A stretch of 64,000 nt of DNA from the NCBI GenBank assembly GCA_033220425.1, contig CM065649.1:4836001-4900000 (forward strand), read 5' to 3'. Positions 24,201 to 36,386 of the stretch are shown here, piece by piece. How positions within the stretch are numbered: position 1 is the first letter of the stretch; each line of letters starts with the position of its first letter. The stretch is from Lepraria neglecta. Lineage: Eukaryota; Ascomycota; Lecanoromycetes; Lecanorales; Stereocaulaceae. The notes beneath the pieces were generated by a model. The model made no database searches. It was not told the DNA's origin and worked only from the letters and a program-made list of their open reading frames with translations. A program made the position numbers and the translations under genes.

Positions 24201-25471
24201 CCGCAGAGTCAAAGCCTTATTGACGTGTGCAGCGTCAACTTCCAAGAGATATGCGACAAAGTCAACCACGGACTGGTCCGTAATCGTTGTGTTTCCACTG
24301 TCATCTTCCCGGAAAGTGACATTCCCCAACCATAGTATCGTCGCCAACATCCGGAATATATTATCTTGCTCGCCTTGCGACAGTCCAATAATCTTCATGG
24401 CATTAAGGGTATCTTTAAAGTCTGCGGAGTCGTCTATGCCCTGCACATCAAAGCACTTCGATCGGCTCGTATAAAGGTAGGATTGTGGCTGTTGTACTCC
24501 GAAGATTTCTGCACGGAAGTCAGTCACTAGAGCCTTTATCGCCGTTGTTTTGACCCACCTCTGTGATTCGAAGATGCAGCCTTGGTAAACTGGTAGAAAA
24601 TATGGAAGTTTCGTTCATTGGTGATCTGTCCCACAACCCTCGACTTCTCCAGCAGATAATTCGTGATGTTCGCTCCAACAGGTTCTCCCTGCGCGTTGAA
24701 CTGCAGCTCCAGGTATTTCCCAAATCGCGAAGAATTGTTATTCCTCAACGTCTTCGCATTTCCGAAGGACTCCAGTAGCGGATTTGTAGCTAGCACCATG
24801 TCCTTGATCTGCTGGATGGACGAATCGGTACCCCCAGACACATTAGCGATGTATTGCATTATCCGCTTCGCCGCCTCTGTCTTCCCAGCTCCTGACTCCC
24901 CAGATATGATTACACATTGGTTGTCTTTATAGGCGTTCATGTTGTAGTAGGCTGATTCGGCGACTGCGAAGACATGAGGAGGGACCTCAAGTCGGTTCTT
25001 CCCCCTGTACGAGTCCAGCACTGCGTCTGTGTAGATCCCCACTGCCTCTTGTCAGCTTCCTCTGGCTCTTCTCAGGGCCGTATGTAGACTCACAGTCGCG
25101 GAATGGGTTGACGGAGACCAGCACATGGCCAATGTATGTCTGCGCTCCCAATCAGCATTGCCCTCTTAGCTCCTTTGCAATAGCGTGCTCCCCAACATAC
25201 GTAGATCTCCGCATTCTCAAACCGCTTCTTCAAGTTGTCATTGATGGCCTCATTCGATATCTTACTGATCAACGTAAGATCTGAGACCCCAACCTCCTTC
25301 TTTTTCGTGCTCTCGAACACCGCCTTCCTGACCTGGGGCTTTCCCCCTCCGCTGCTTGCTGCTTGGGCATTGTTGTCTTTCTTGCGGCCGGCGCGCTTTG
25401 TGACTGCCTGTTGAGCGAGAGGTCAGTCTACTTCCCCATGCCACAGAAATACTGAGAACTTCACATACCAT
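21276..25471 (-). CDS. myoA: Class I myosin motor with SH3 and acidic tail
   Basis: Nine exons, minus strand: 25471..25469, 25407..25201, 25139..25094, 25041..24559, 24508..22811, 22756..22677, 22617..22367, 22316..21766, 21703..21276; 3747 nt, 1248 residues, the usual fungal length. Seen: P-loop GESGAGKT, switch region [10 protein letters not shown], the TEDS-rule Ser (about residue 361) in [12 protein letters not shown], two IQ-like segments, TH1 membrane-binding domain, a Pro-rich TH2 region, SH3 from about residue 1075 ([10 protein letters not shown]), a second Pro-rich part and the acidic end DEDEDW. Known: drives cortical actin patches and endocytosis; PAK-type kinases phosphorylate the TEDS Ser and the acidic tail activates Arp2/3. 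Oddity: the ATG stands alone as a 3-nt coding exon. The TH1 exon begins after a GTCAGT-donor intron. Confidence 0.94.
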
Positions 25472-26081
25472 TGTAGGCCTCCCGAACCTTTTGTTAGTAG
25501 AAAGAGCGCGGAATTGGTGGGCGAGTGGTGGAGTTGATAGGGCTAGGACGGGCTCATTGAGATTAAGGCGGGTCGCTCAGCGGACGGCAATACTTTCTGC
25601 TGGACTATGTTGGCTCGTGGTGAAGTTTTAAGTTGTTGTATGACGTTCCTGGAGAATTCGACAGAGGACTCGCTTCAGCTGCGGGAACGTAATCGTTCGC
25701 TCCGCCACAGGCACCAGCCATCAGCGGTGGCAACTTCTCACGACGGGAGGACGACGCATTTGTGTGATTTGGGTCTTGCGTAATCACTGATCTAGTTCTA
25801 CAAGTCGACAAGCCAACAATTGCCATTGCTGCCACTGCCCAGCCATCATTCCCGTCGCAGAAGACTTGGTCCGCATGGCTTAGGGTCAGAATGGGGAAGT
25901 AGCAAACAACTCCACAAGACCCATCAAAATTCATGCTTGGCCAATATTATCACTATTAGTTGACAGTCTATGTTGAATAATACAATTACAGAGCCACGAT
26001 CCCTTAAAATCAACCAGCGCCGCGTTATACCCATGTGTACAATTTGCTAATATGTCCAACGAAATAAAGCAATGCAAGCCA
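25472..26081. promoter_or_regulatory. Upstream region of myosin and 3' flank of the MFS gene
   Basis: 610 bp between two minus-strand genes. A 109-codon minus-strand frame starting at 25934 has no family signature and is not called as a gene. Confidence 0.45.
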
Positions 26082-27967
26082 CTATATCTTCTCTTCATCA
26101 ACGGTATTAGTTTCGTACCGAAACATTTGCTCCGACTCGAAGGCACGATCAAGGTCCAGGCCACGTATGAAGAAACTCGACAGCAATGCGATAAATGCCA
26201 GACCACACATGACAGCCCATACAGTCTTCAGAGAATCAGCGTAGCTCTGCATAAGTTGGTCCTTGGCAAGGCCTTCTTGCATAGACTTAATGATCTGTAC
26301 CAAGGCCGAAGCATCCGCGGAATACTCGCTGGCCTTTGGCGCAAGTAGAGGGTAAGCCATCAGCTTTATCTTCATCTGGTTTTGGAAGATTGTCCCGCCA
26401 ATAGCAACACCGATCGCTTGGCCGAAAGCGCGGAAGAAAGAGAAGAGGGCGACTGCGAAGGCGAGGTCCTGATTCTTAGTGGCAGCTTGAATTGCAAAGG
26501 CTGTCGACGGAAAAAGTAAGCCCATGCCAACGCCGCTGACTAAATTCAGGAATATCCATGCGACTATCGAAGTGTGCACGTCGAGAAGGTAGAGCAAGCC
26601 GACGCCAAGTGTTGCCAGAGACCATCCAGACCAGACAGCCCAACGGTAACGCCCGATCTTGGTGATAGTGATACCCGTAACCACGGCGACTGGGGCGACG
26701 GTAAAGGTCTGAGGGAAGAGGCTAATGCCGGCTATGATAGGCGTTTCTCCCTTCACAGCCTCGTAGTAAAGAGGCAAGTAATACAAGACGCACCAGAGGA
26801 TTATGCCATGGACCGTGGTTTCGAAGTAGCTCACAGCTGCAGTCCGGTTCTTGAAGACGTCAAGCCTGATTAACGGTTCTTTGGCAATGTGTTCCTCGAA
26901 AATGACGAAGAATATCAACCCAGCAACACCGATGAGCAGTGGTACTAGTGTGCGCCAAGAATCCCAAGAATAAAGTACGCCGCCCTGTTACGGGTCAGCA
27001 ATTGTCCCACTTTCAATGTTCATTTGGCATACCCAGGTGATTGGGATCAAGAAGCTCGTGGTCGAACCGATGAAGAGCACTGTTCCAACCCAGTCTACAC
27101 GGCGGAGCTTCTCCGAGAACTTGCTGGCTTTAAAGTTGAGCTTCAAAGTCAGCGGGACTGCAACAAGAGCAACTCCAATGAATGGCAAGTTGATGTAAAA
27201 GATCCATCGCTAAGTACTCGTCAGCCTCGTGCCACCCATCGATCCTCAGTACCAGCATGGCTTACCCAGGAGACGCTCTGTGCAAAGGCACCACCAATTA
27301 TTGGTCCAGTGACAGACCCAACACTCCACATTGCACTGATGATACCAAACCACTGGCCTCTCAACCGCAATGGTATCAAGTCCGTGACTAGAATCTCAGT
27401 CAAGGCGATCAACCCGCCACCACCGATACCCTGGAACGATCTTCCAACAAGCAGCATGCCGAAGTTATTGGATAAGGCAGCGACGATAGCACCTATTAGG
27501 AAGAAGACCAGGGCCGTTATTACTAGAGGTTTGCGGCCAAAGATGTGCGAGAAAGAGGCGAAACTTGGCTGGAATATGGTGGAAGTGAGGAGAAAAGATG
27601 TGCCGGACCAGAAAGCTTCGATTGCGGTACCTTTGAGCTTCTGCGCTATGATCTACATTTCTGTTAATGTGATGATCGCGCAAGCCGTGCGAACAAGGGA
27701 ACTTACAGGCAGAGCAACGGAAAGACTTGTCCCATCTAGGGCCACCATCAAAGTAATTACGGACAACGTGACAAATGCCACAAGCAGCCTTGGTGTTACT
27801 TTGAAGGTATCCAATGGCACGCCTGCAGATTGGACTTGATGTAGGGAGGGTGGTGTTGATGAGCCACTGCGGTCGCCATCTCTATCTATTGCTGATACCT
27901 GTGGAGCCAGAGTGTTTTCAGCAATGCCGTCCGTAGGTTTTTGCTCCATAGTAGGTTTTGGATCCAT
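26082..27967 (-). CDS. MFS drug/toxin exporter, 14-span DHA2-like
   Basis: Four exons: 27967..27707, 27652..27266, 27209..27033, 26984..26082; 575 residues. Seen: a hydrophilic N-terminus of about 55 residues, then about 14 hydrophobic helices. The first helix carries LDGTSLSVALP (DHA2 motif D1 type), and later GRSFQGIGGGGLI and GSVTGPIIGGAF (antiporter motif C) appear. The C-terminus is short and charged. Known: this group of proton antiporters exports toxins, azoles and secondary metabolites across the plasma membrane (aflT or TOXA type). No biosynthetic enzymes lie beside it, so substrate is open. A second Met at 27949 is an alternative start. The 300 bp after its 3' end separate it from myosin on the same strand. 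Confidence 0.9.
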
Positions 27968-28800
27968 CCTGGATTCGCTTGAAAACGAACGAAGGGGGAA
28001 ATGTAAGACGTTGGATATGCTAGATGCAATATATTACATATATATGAAGTGTTCAAACAGGGTCACAAATATAACACTATTGCAGTTTCTATCTCAACTG
28101 AGCGAAGTAAAGAGAGCAGATCTTAGCTGCTTTCATATATAAATTGGCCTTGTGTAATAATCAAGCCAGCCTCGGGACAAACGATCAGACAATGGAGGAA
28201 TATCTGACTGTGCAAATACACAAGTTCAGTCGGTTTTGGTGATTCGGACCCAGAGTTCCTCCGCCCACACCAGCGCCCGCCCAGGCCAGCCAGCCACCAC
28301 CCAAAAGCGGCGGACTTGTGAAAAATTTTCAACATATTTGTCTTTGTTAGCATCTTACATCAAGGGACAACATTGCTCCGGCCAGAAGCAGGGCGACTAA
28401 GCAGGATCCTAATGTAATCTTTAATTCTGTTCCTTTCCCACAGTGACCGTTGCCAAGCGAGATGCTACAACGAACACCAAGTTCCTTTTCAGCCTTCACG
28501 CATTAATTCCATACTCGGTGTAGGTAAGCATGCTTAATGGATGCAGATGTGTTGGCAAAATACTTTAGGCGGAGCCGTGATGTGTGGGCGAACCTTCAGT
28601 TCACGTCAAGTTAAATTCGCTCAAGGCCTAGACCATAGGTACTCCAAAGATTCCTAAGCGGCTTACCACAGGACCAATTACGACTTGAACAAAAAAACTA
28701 ACCTTACTAATTCTACTTTCCCTAATTTCAGCAGTCATCCCAACGCAAATCTCGTTTCACGTTCTTTCCATTCAACATATAATCCACGATCAACAGACTG
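27968..28800. promoter_or_regulatory. Upstream region of the MFS exporter
   Basis: About 830 bp with no supported gene, AT-rich near 28000-28150. Presumably the exporter promoter. Confidence 0.4.
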
Positions 28801-28801
28801 A

Positions 28802-30031
28802 TCTCATTACCGCTGTTCATGCTAGGGCAAATGACGAGGATGACAGGGCAAATACCGCGCTGAAGCTCTACTTAAACGCTGCAAATCACACATCAAGATG
28901 CTTTATTGGAGCAATCAGAGCGCGTCTTCCGCCCTACACCACCACAGGCGATGAACCTGGCCTAGGCTACCTATTAGGTTTGGCGCGCCGGAGAGATGCT
29001 GGAGCGCGCGTTCGAATTCCTTCTAATATACCCGCACACCTCATGTTGGCGGAAGGCGCAGTAAGAATCCTCGTAGCAACTGCTAGCCAATGGCTAAACG
29101 CCGCACTCATGCATCAGCTATTTATTGACTCTCATTTTTGGCAATGCTGCTGGTAGAGTTAGACGCCTAAAGGATGAGACCCTTTTTGTATGTCAACAGC
29201 ATAGTCTCGGTTGCTGCCTGGCCAATCCTTCAAGTACCTAAGTACATCAAGAACTTCAAAAACTATACTTCCGCCATTGAAACGACAGTCGACTGGAAAA
29301 TCAAACGGCCAGTATGTTTTCCGTTCGAACTCTCGATGGCTCTACATGCTCAATCCAAAATTTCGGAAAGTCGACTTCGGCTCGACCCCAATTGTAGTCC
29401 TACTCAGCACGCACCTCCGATATGCGTGGAGCGCTATTCCCGACGAGGACACAGGCGATAACGGCATCGGGCAGTTCATCAAAGCGAACCACGAATTGTC
29501 CGAGGAGGAGCGTGAGCGCGTACCTCTGAATCCTGATCACAATAGCCTATATACCCTATAGCGCGACAGCATCTATCACATGTGGAACCACGTCTTCTAT
29601 GACGTTATGAACTTCCTCCCAGAAGTGAATTGCTCAGTGGGCCCCTTTTCCATCCGCCATCGCACGATGCCTTTGCTATGGAATATCCAACCGCCCACGG
29701 TAGAAATGTTGCGGTAGCGAAGAAGAAGTGGGACACCAACGTACTGCTGATACCAGCCCACCGGGCGCCTGGCGTGTCTGTCCGAGCAACTGTGAATGAA
29801 TCCAATGAGGACGGGACATCAGAGAAGGAGCTTGAAACATTCGATGGTTTAAACCCTACTGAGATCTGGTACGTTAGGAAGGGCGTGGACGTTAATATCT
29901 ATGTTGAAGGTGACTTCGAGAAAGATCGTCAAGGTGTTGCGGCGGTAATGGTTTATGGTATCCTGTGCTCGGATATTCATGAGCCTGGAACTGAGTGTTG
30001 CGAGAGGGAGCCAGTTGTTGAAGGTCATTGA
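28802..30031 (+). pseudogene. Unrecognised decayed gene
   Basis: Protein-like frames follow each other on the plus strand but never join into one. An open frame without a start covers about 28815-29157 (including ANHTSRCFIGAIRARLPPY). Another covers 29174 to about 29300. A third runs to a TAG at 29559-29561 and continues in the same frame with RDSIYHMWNHVFYDVMNFLP. The last is 29630-30031 (with NPTEIWYVRKGVDVNIYVEG). The frame changes once more near 29630. Possible intron border GTATGT at 29311. I do not recognise the family. Codon-like composition and ordered charged stretches make chance frames unlikely, but a multi-exon gene with missed introns cannot be excluded. Confidence 0.45.
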
Positions 30032-30069
30032 AGTGAATTTGGGGGTTGCTCGTAATGAAGAGACTGCGA

Positions 30070-30967
30070 GTAGCACCTATCGTAAGTATTTAAATCCGTC
30101 TGTGAATACTACTTCCCAATAACAAAAAGTCGACCAAGCCGAACCTCTATTGCAACGTGTCCCAAGACTGCGCCGCTGCCCCCACCCACTCTTATATATG
30201 ATTCATCTGTAATGTTTTTGGTCCTTATCACCCACCTAAGGTGGTGGACTTTTCTTTACGAGTGGGATGCAAGAGAGTTTTTGAGCGCAGTGCAAATTGA
30301 TTCAAGCCTTTGGGAGACAGGTCAAGCTAGTCAAGAGGTGAAAATTTGATATAAGAAGTTGGCCGTCCCTAGTTTACCAGTTTGACAGTTTGGCAAAAAG
30401 TTGAGTGTTTAGAGCAGTCAACAGGCGCATTGGTTGATGATGAGAGGTCTAAAAATACGAAAATACCAACACATGGATCGTTGAATGGAAAAAGAGGTGA
30501 AGTCGTGGACTTTCAGATACTGAAATTGGTAAAGAGATGGAGCATGGAATTTGCAAGATGTCGAGTTTTTGAAATGGTGATTGTGCTGATTTTCTACACT
30601 CAAAGCGATGACTGTGCAGCTTCTTGAGTATATGGAGCCTTGAGTGCAGGATCTAGGCAACGCACAGAGGACCCACAATCAGGTCAGGTGCAAATGGTGG
30701 TGAAATGCACCAACAAACTGCCAAATTCTACCTGCTCCTGTTGGCCAATCAATCGCAGCGAAAGTGATCTTACTAAGCAAACACATGGATGTTTCCGTCT
30801 CCCGAGGTATAGCCGAGCCTCGGCTTTGTGCGCCGCCACTACTGAACTCGACCATAAACATCCCCACAAAGAGATCCACATGCCTCCTTCTTTCAAGCAT
30901 CGAACCTCCTTTTCCTCGCTTCATATACTCCTCTAAGCCCCACTTCTTCTACAACTCACCATCCACT
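30070..30967. promoter_or_regulatory. Upstream region of the fumarate reductase gene
   Basis: About 900 bp with no supported gene. The last 100 bp are CT-rich, typical of a fungal core promoter or 5' UTR. Confidence 0.4.
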
Positions 30968-33146
30968 ATGGTACCTAGAGTAATCGTCGTTGGAGGCGGC
31001 TGTAAGCAACGTTCCATGCCCTCCGGAGCCCCGAGACTGATCAATACACAGTGTCCGGTTTGAGCGCTGCCCACACCATCTACCTTGCCGGCGGTAATGT
31101 CTTACTCGTCGACAAGAACAGTATGTACACAACTGCACAGGCTCGAGCATCATTGACCAACGGATTGGACAGACTTCTTTGGCGGAAATTCAACAAAAGC
31201 AACGTCCGGCATCAACGGTGCTTTGACGAGAACACAAGTCGATGAGAAGATCGGAGATAGTGTTAAGCAATTCTACGATGACACACTCAAATCTGCAAGA
31301 GACAAGGCACGGCCGGACTTGATCAAGGTCCTGACATACCAGTCCGCCGCAGCCGTAGAATGGTTACAGGATGTCTTCAACCTGGATTTGACTCTCGTCT
31401 CGCGGTTGGGGTAAGTAATTGGCTCTACTAGTGTCGAGATATTAGTACTTACGATTGTTCTAGTGGCCATTCTCAGCCCCGAACCCACCGAGGGCACGAT
31501 GCTAAGTTCCCAGGCATGGCAATCACATATGCACTGATGCAGCGTTTGGAAGAGTTAGTCGAGAGTGATCCCGAGCGTGTACAGATCATCAAGAAGGCCC
31601 GTGTCACCAAGATCAACAAAGAGGGCAACAAAGTCACCGGTGTCACATACGAGTTCGGTGGTGAGGAGAGCTCTATAGACGGCGTTGTTGTCTTGGCCAC
31701 CGGAGGATATGCCGCCGACTTCGGGGATACATCTCTATTGAAGAAGCATAGGCCTGACACCTTCGACTTGGCTAGCACGAACGGCACACATGCTACCGGT
31801 GATGGATTGAAAATGCTGATGGCCATTGGCGGCAATGGTATTGATCTAGACAAGGTCCAGGTACATCCCACTGGTTTGGTGGATCCCAAGGACCCAGGCT
31901 CAAAGTGGAAGTTCCTGGCCGCCGAAGGTACGTGATCCAGTTTTACAAGCAAGATTAACACATGTGCTAACAATCATCCAGCTCTCCGTGGTGAGGGTGG
32001 TCTTCTACTCAACGGCGAGGGCCAACGATTTGCAGATGAGCTCGGTCATCGTGATTACGTCTCGGGCGAGATGTGGAAGCAGAAGGAAGCCAAGAAATGG
32101 CCCATCCGTCTTGTACTTAACTCGAAAGCCTCAAACGTCCTCGACTTCCACACCCGTCATTACTCCGGCAGAGGCCTAATGAAGAAAATGAGCGGCAAAG
32201 AATTAGCTAAGGAAATTGGATGCTCTGAAGACACCCTTCAAAAGACCTTCACCAACTACAATGCTATTGCCGATGGCAAGGAAAAGGATCCATTCGGCAA
32301 GAAATTCTTCCACAACCTTCCCTTCAACATTGACGACACTTTCCACGTGGCAGTAATGGAGCCAGTTCTGCATTTCACAATGGGCGGTATCGAAATCAAC
32401 GACAAAGCGGAGGTTCTCAACTCCGAAGGCAAACCATTCGAAAGCCTCTATGCTTGCGGTGAGCTCGCAGGTGGCGTTCACGGTGCCAACCGTCTTGGTG
32501 GTTCTTCCCTCCTCGGCTGCGTCGTCTACGGCCGTGTTGCAGGCAGCAGTGCCAGCCAATACCTCTTCCAAAAGGTGATCACCGGCGGTATCTCTACCGC
32601 CTCCCAGCGTCTTGGCCAGATCTCGCTGCACATCGACCCCTCTACTCCTGGCAAGATCTCTGTCGAGTGGGCCGATGGCGCCTCCTCGGATGCCAGCTCT
32701 TACCCAGCAGCCGGTGGAAAGAAGCAAGAGCAGCAGTCACAGGGCTCAGCTGCCCCTGTTATGAACGCCGATAGCAAAGACCCGGGTAAAGTGAACAAGC
32801 CAAACGACCCAGTGGAGTTCAAGATCCCAGAGAAGTATTTCTCAATGGAAGAGGTTGCGAAACACAACAAGAAAGATGATCTGTGGATTGCGGTCAAGGG
32901 TATCGTACTCGACGTGACGAATTGGTTGGATGAGCATCCAGGAGGACCCCAAGCGTTGTTCAGTCACATGGGGAAGGACGCCTCAGAAGGTTCGGACTAC
33001 GCTTCTAATTCTCTTTAGTGGCTGGCGGGTACTGACACGGTGAACTAGAATTCGAAATGCTGCACGACGACGAAGTCATTCCCAAGTATGCCGCTAACAT
33101 CGTCATTGGACATGTCAAGGATCAGGAGTGTACTTTGCAGATATAG
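30968..33146 (+). CDS. Soluble fumarate reductase fused to cytochrome b5
   Basis: Six exons: 30968..31001, 31052..31120, 31173..31410, 31464..31927, 31982..32989, 33049..33146; 636 residues. Seen: FAD-binding Rossmann motif VIVVGGGLSGLSAAH, then GGNSTKATSGINGA, the substrate-site motif HPTGL, HTRHYSGRGLMKK and ANRLGGSSLLGC, followed by a linker and a C-terminal cytochrome b5 domain with heme ligand motif DEHPGG and LHDDEVI. Known: the OSM1/FRD1 family reduces fumarate to succinate using reduced flavin, helping reoxidise FADH2 and NADH; the b5 fusion is common in filamentous fungi. Oddities: the first two introns sit in the FAD motif and the last intron, inside the b5 domain, has a weak GTTCGG donor. 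A nearer acceptor at 33018 would break the frame. Confidence 0.92.
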
Positions 33147-33423
33147 GTGTGGAGTCAGGGATTTTTGGGTGGATGGCCTGGGTAAGCTTGGTGGCGTTGG
33201 AATCTCGTCTTCCTGTATTGATAGCGAGAGGAAATTGAGCACATGATCTTGGATCGAATAATTGCCCCCTCATGCATTTTAACAGCTGGGCAAGCTAACC
33301 AGGGGGTTGAAATATCTCTGAATGATAAAAGTGCTGTTATACAGGCAAAGCAAGACTGATATTGCACTCGGGATTTAACATGAGCAGAACTCCGCCGTTG
33401 CCCACATCTCGCTCTCCCCTATC

Positions 33424-34538
33424 CTACTCGCAAATCCACTCCCCTTCCCAAAACTCGGCCAACCCTCTTGTTTCGCCCGCACCAACCCACTGACCCAGCA
33501 TCTCCCTTCCTCTATCCGTCTGCGCCAGTTCCACAACCTCCTTCAGTGAGTGGCAAAGATCACTCAGCACGTAAGTCGCACGCGTTGGTAGGGGGCGCGC
33601 TGGTGCTGTGGAAGTGGTGTGCGGGAGGAGTAGCAGTGGCGATGGCAGTGGTGGTGTCGAGGCTGGGGGTTGCGGTGCTGTGATGTAGGTCATCAGTAAA
33701 GGTAGGAGGCGTTCTGGAGAGGAGATGGGGAGGATGGGCGGTGGTGTGGAGAGCGTGTGGATTCTGTGGCTGTTAGAGTTGTAATGTTCAAAGTGTCTGG
33801 GTGATGTATGGCACCACGAGATGCTCACAGTGTTTGTAACTGCATGTAGGCATGCATGCCATTGCCTGCAGAACCATGATCCTCCTGGTCATTGCTAAGG
33901 AGGAAAGCGATAGTTGGTGCCGGCGGATAGGCGAGCGTTGAGAAACGAGTTATGCGCTCGAGGAGACGCGGATTCTCAAGGGACGAGGCAGTCAAGATGA
34001 GGAAACCTTGGGCTTGTGGTATGTTCTGAGGGGTAGATGTTGTGAGACGGAGAGCGAGGTCGTGAGTTCCGAGCGTTGTTTCTGGAATTCGTAGGTTAGT
34101 GGTCAATGGAATGGCGAGGATGCGAGGGAAGGATACCGCGAAGTCTGAGGGTTGTGGAGGCCGTGAGGAGTGGGATTATGGATGCGAGGTCGGGACGTTG
34201 ACGGAGGGTTATGCAGAACATTTTGTTGGAGTTTGGTGTTGACTGTAAAAAGATGGGGAAAGCCCGGACGAATTCATACAAAACGTTTCCACGCCGAGCG
34301 AAGGTGAATTTTGCGAGGAGTTGGAGCAGGGATGGTTGAAAAAGATGGGTTGCGTTGCTAAGAACTAGGCGAGTAGAGATGCGTTCTCGGGGTATCACAT
34401 GTAATCTATACCGCTGAACGCCTGATGCAAATGCTGGTCAACAAAACCAAAGAAAAGTATATACAACCCTCAACGCCGCTCTATAGCTACGTTCTCCGAA
34501 CCCAAGTCTTCATGTACACCGAGTCGTGGCTTTCTCAT
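33424..34538 (-). CDS. Hypothetical protein, about 304 residues
   Basis: Best model: 34538..34520, 34433..34137, 34081..33829, 33769..33424 (915 nt). No ATG opens the second exon, so a 19-nt first exon (MRKPRL) is inferred; its phase fits exactly. Seen: a basic N-terminus AFASGVQRYRLHVIPRER, a Leu-rich helical middle, a Pro-rich stretch and a C-terminal helix. No domain recognised. The segment GTTTTG...TTACAG inside exon 2 (42 nt, divisible by three) could be another intron. The start lies only 38 bp after the stop of the OPA3-like gene on the same strand, very tight for a fungus, so the first exon is the weakest part. Confidence 0.6.
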
Positions 34539-34576
34539 GATAGCGTGGCCTATTGGACCCCCCATTGAGCCTCCCA

Positions 34577-35645
34577 TTACTTTGGGGGCTTTGAAACAGT
34601 TGGCATCTCCTTGTGGCTATTTTCTGCTAGACTCTCTGGAGCGTTGGGGGAGATATCTCGAGCATGCCTCCTGGGTATCGGTATCACGCTGCTCCAGCTA
34701 CTTTGAGGGGTTGCAGGGTCTTGAGCGCTTGTAGTATCGGATTTCGCAGCCGATGTTGGGGCTGGCTTGGCCTCGTTTTCTGGGGATGCTTTCCTGTTGA
34801 ATCCTGGGATCCAGGACAGCCATCCTTGCCCTTTGTTCTCATCTTCTGTGTCCTCTTTTTCTGCTAGATCCCATACTGGTCTTGGCAAGATTCTATGGTT
34901 GTCTGCCGGAGGCATGCCATTCTTCGCCCGCAGTCTGAGGACTTCGTCCTCCAATTTGATTAGTGCCTCCGCGTAGTATTTCTTTGCTTTCTCTTCGCTA
35001 TCCTCAAGCTCAGTAAGTCGATCAGCGACGTCTTCTCGCCGTGATGTCTCCTGCCTGCCTCTTCGCCAATTCTCGAATACAATCAGACCAACACCAACCT
35101 GCGCAGAGGTCAATTCTCACAGATCTTGCCCACTTAGATGGTCTTTCTGGGAGGGAGGGGTCCTACCACGAATAGGAAAGACTCGGATACAAAATTGGCA
35201 CCCAAGTCAATAGCCTTCGCCTCAGAGAGTGGCCTGATCTTAGGCTTCCTCGAACTGCTTGACTCTTTGGGCTTCTCTCCGCTGTCCTTCTTTTTGGCCG
35301 CTGCAGCTTCGTCTGCTTTCGTCTGAGCTTCGGTCCTCACCGTAGGAGCCTCGTGCTTATGTCTCTTTGCATTGTGCTCTGCAGCGTCTTTGGCAATTTG
35401 CTTCTCAATTGCGGCAGTATCTTGAAGGAGTCCAAGACGGAATCGCATATCCCAGCGGTGAATGCCTTGGGCGACATTGACACAGATTCGGCGGAATCGC
35501 TCATGTTCTCGGGCTTGAGCCTTGATGCGATTCTAGGTCTACCGTCAGTGTAGTCAACACCGGAATTGAGCGGGATACCAACGGCAATGGGCTTTGAGAG
35601 TGTTTTCACTACGAGTGATCCTACTTTGATCACTAGACTGGACAT
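34577..35645 (-). CDS. OPA3-like mitochondrial protein
   Basis: Exons 35645..35583, 35532..35167, 35098..34577; 316 residues. Seen: N-terminal LVVKTLSKPIA followed by NRIKAQAREHERFR, the hallmark OPA3 start (paralogue of the human optic atrophy 3 protein), an Ala/Lys-rich insert, the conserved hydrophobic segment LGANFVSESFLFVVGVGLIVFE, split by the second intron, then a coiled coil (DRLTELEDSEEKAKKYYAEA). The tail after about residue 220 is low-complexity. Known: OPA3 proteins sit in mitochondrial membranes and affect mitochondrial shape and lipid metabolism; the biochemical role is unsettled. Donors GTTGGT and GTAGGA are slightly off consensus, but the joined frame matches the family across both. 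Confidence 0.88.
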
Positions 35646-36386
35646 GATGGACAGTGCAGCGATAAGAGAGCTAGATCAGGAATTGAGTGTAAGCAATGTG
35701 CGCAAGCCTATTTGTAGGCCTGGCAATGGACCGATTCCATGGAGAAGCTGAGTGCTTGTGCCTAATGTGGGGCTGCCGGCGCGTCGGATAATGATCTGGC
35801 TATTTGCCGGTCATTGAATTTCGCCGACAGGATCACAGCCTTGACGGAGCATGATGTCCTCGAAGTGCAAGCCTCAATGCTATATTGACATGCCATGGAG
35901 AAGGTGAGGGAGAAGTGAATTTGAGTCATTTCAGTATTACCTGATTGGGGGCCTTTTCGGCTATTTCTCGGCTGTTGTCATGCGATCCGTTGGGAAGGTA
36001 AACATTGATTTTCGAAGCGAACCATCATCACTAGTTAAGACCATTGCAAAGGTCCACAGGTTCGACAAAGGCCCCGGGCAGATTTGAAACCGCCAGAGAT
36101 CTCCTTCTTTTGGATAGAACCTCTGCATATCGGCTTACAGATTTACATCTATTGACGGCCATTCCTCGTAGTATAAATCAGCTTTGATAGCATTGATTGT
36201 TTGACCCACAGGCCTTCACGTTCGGTTACTCAATTGACACTTCTAGGTCAAAATCTAACAGCCTCTTCGACTTACGACCTTCCTTCACCCACATCCTACG
36301 GGAAATTCAATCTGTGGACGACTATGAGAGCAGTGAAGCCTCTGAGTATTCGATAGTTGGTTCCACAACCGGAGGGAATATACACC
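35646..36386. promoter_or_regulatory. Shared upstream region of the OPA3-like and Polo kinase genes
   Basis: 741 bp between divergent starts. An open frame from about 36197 runs into the kinase 5' end in another phase, has no ATG at its start and is not called. Confidence 0.45.

Noticed and set aside
25605-25934. 109-codon minus-strand frame with an ATG upstream of myosin
   Set aside because: No family signature, lies in the short space expected to be the myosin promoter and 5' UTR.
29005-29016. GTTCGAATTCC resembling a tRNA B box
   Set aside because: No matching A box or acceptor stem at proper spacing, and it lies inside coding-like relic sequence.
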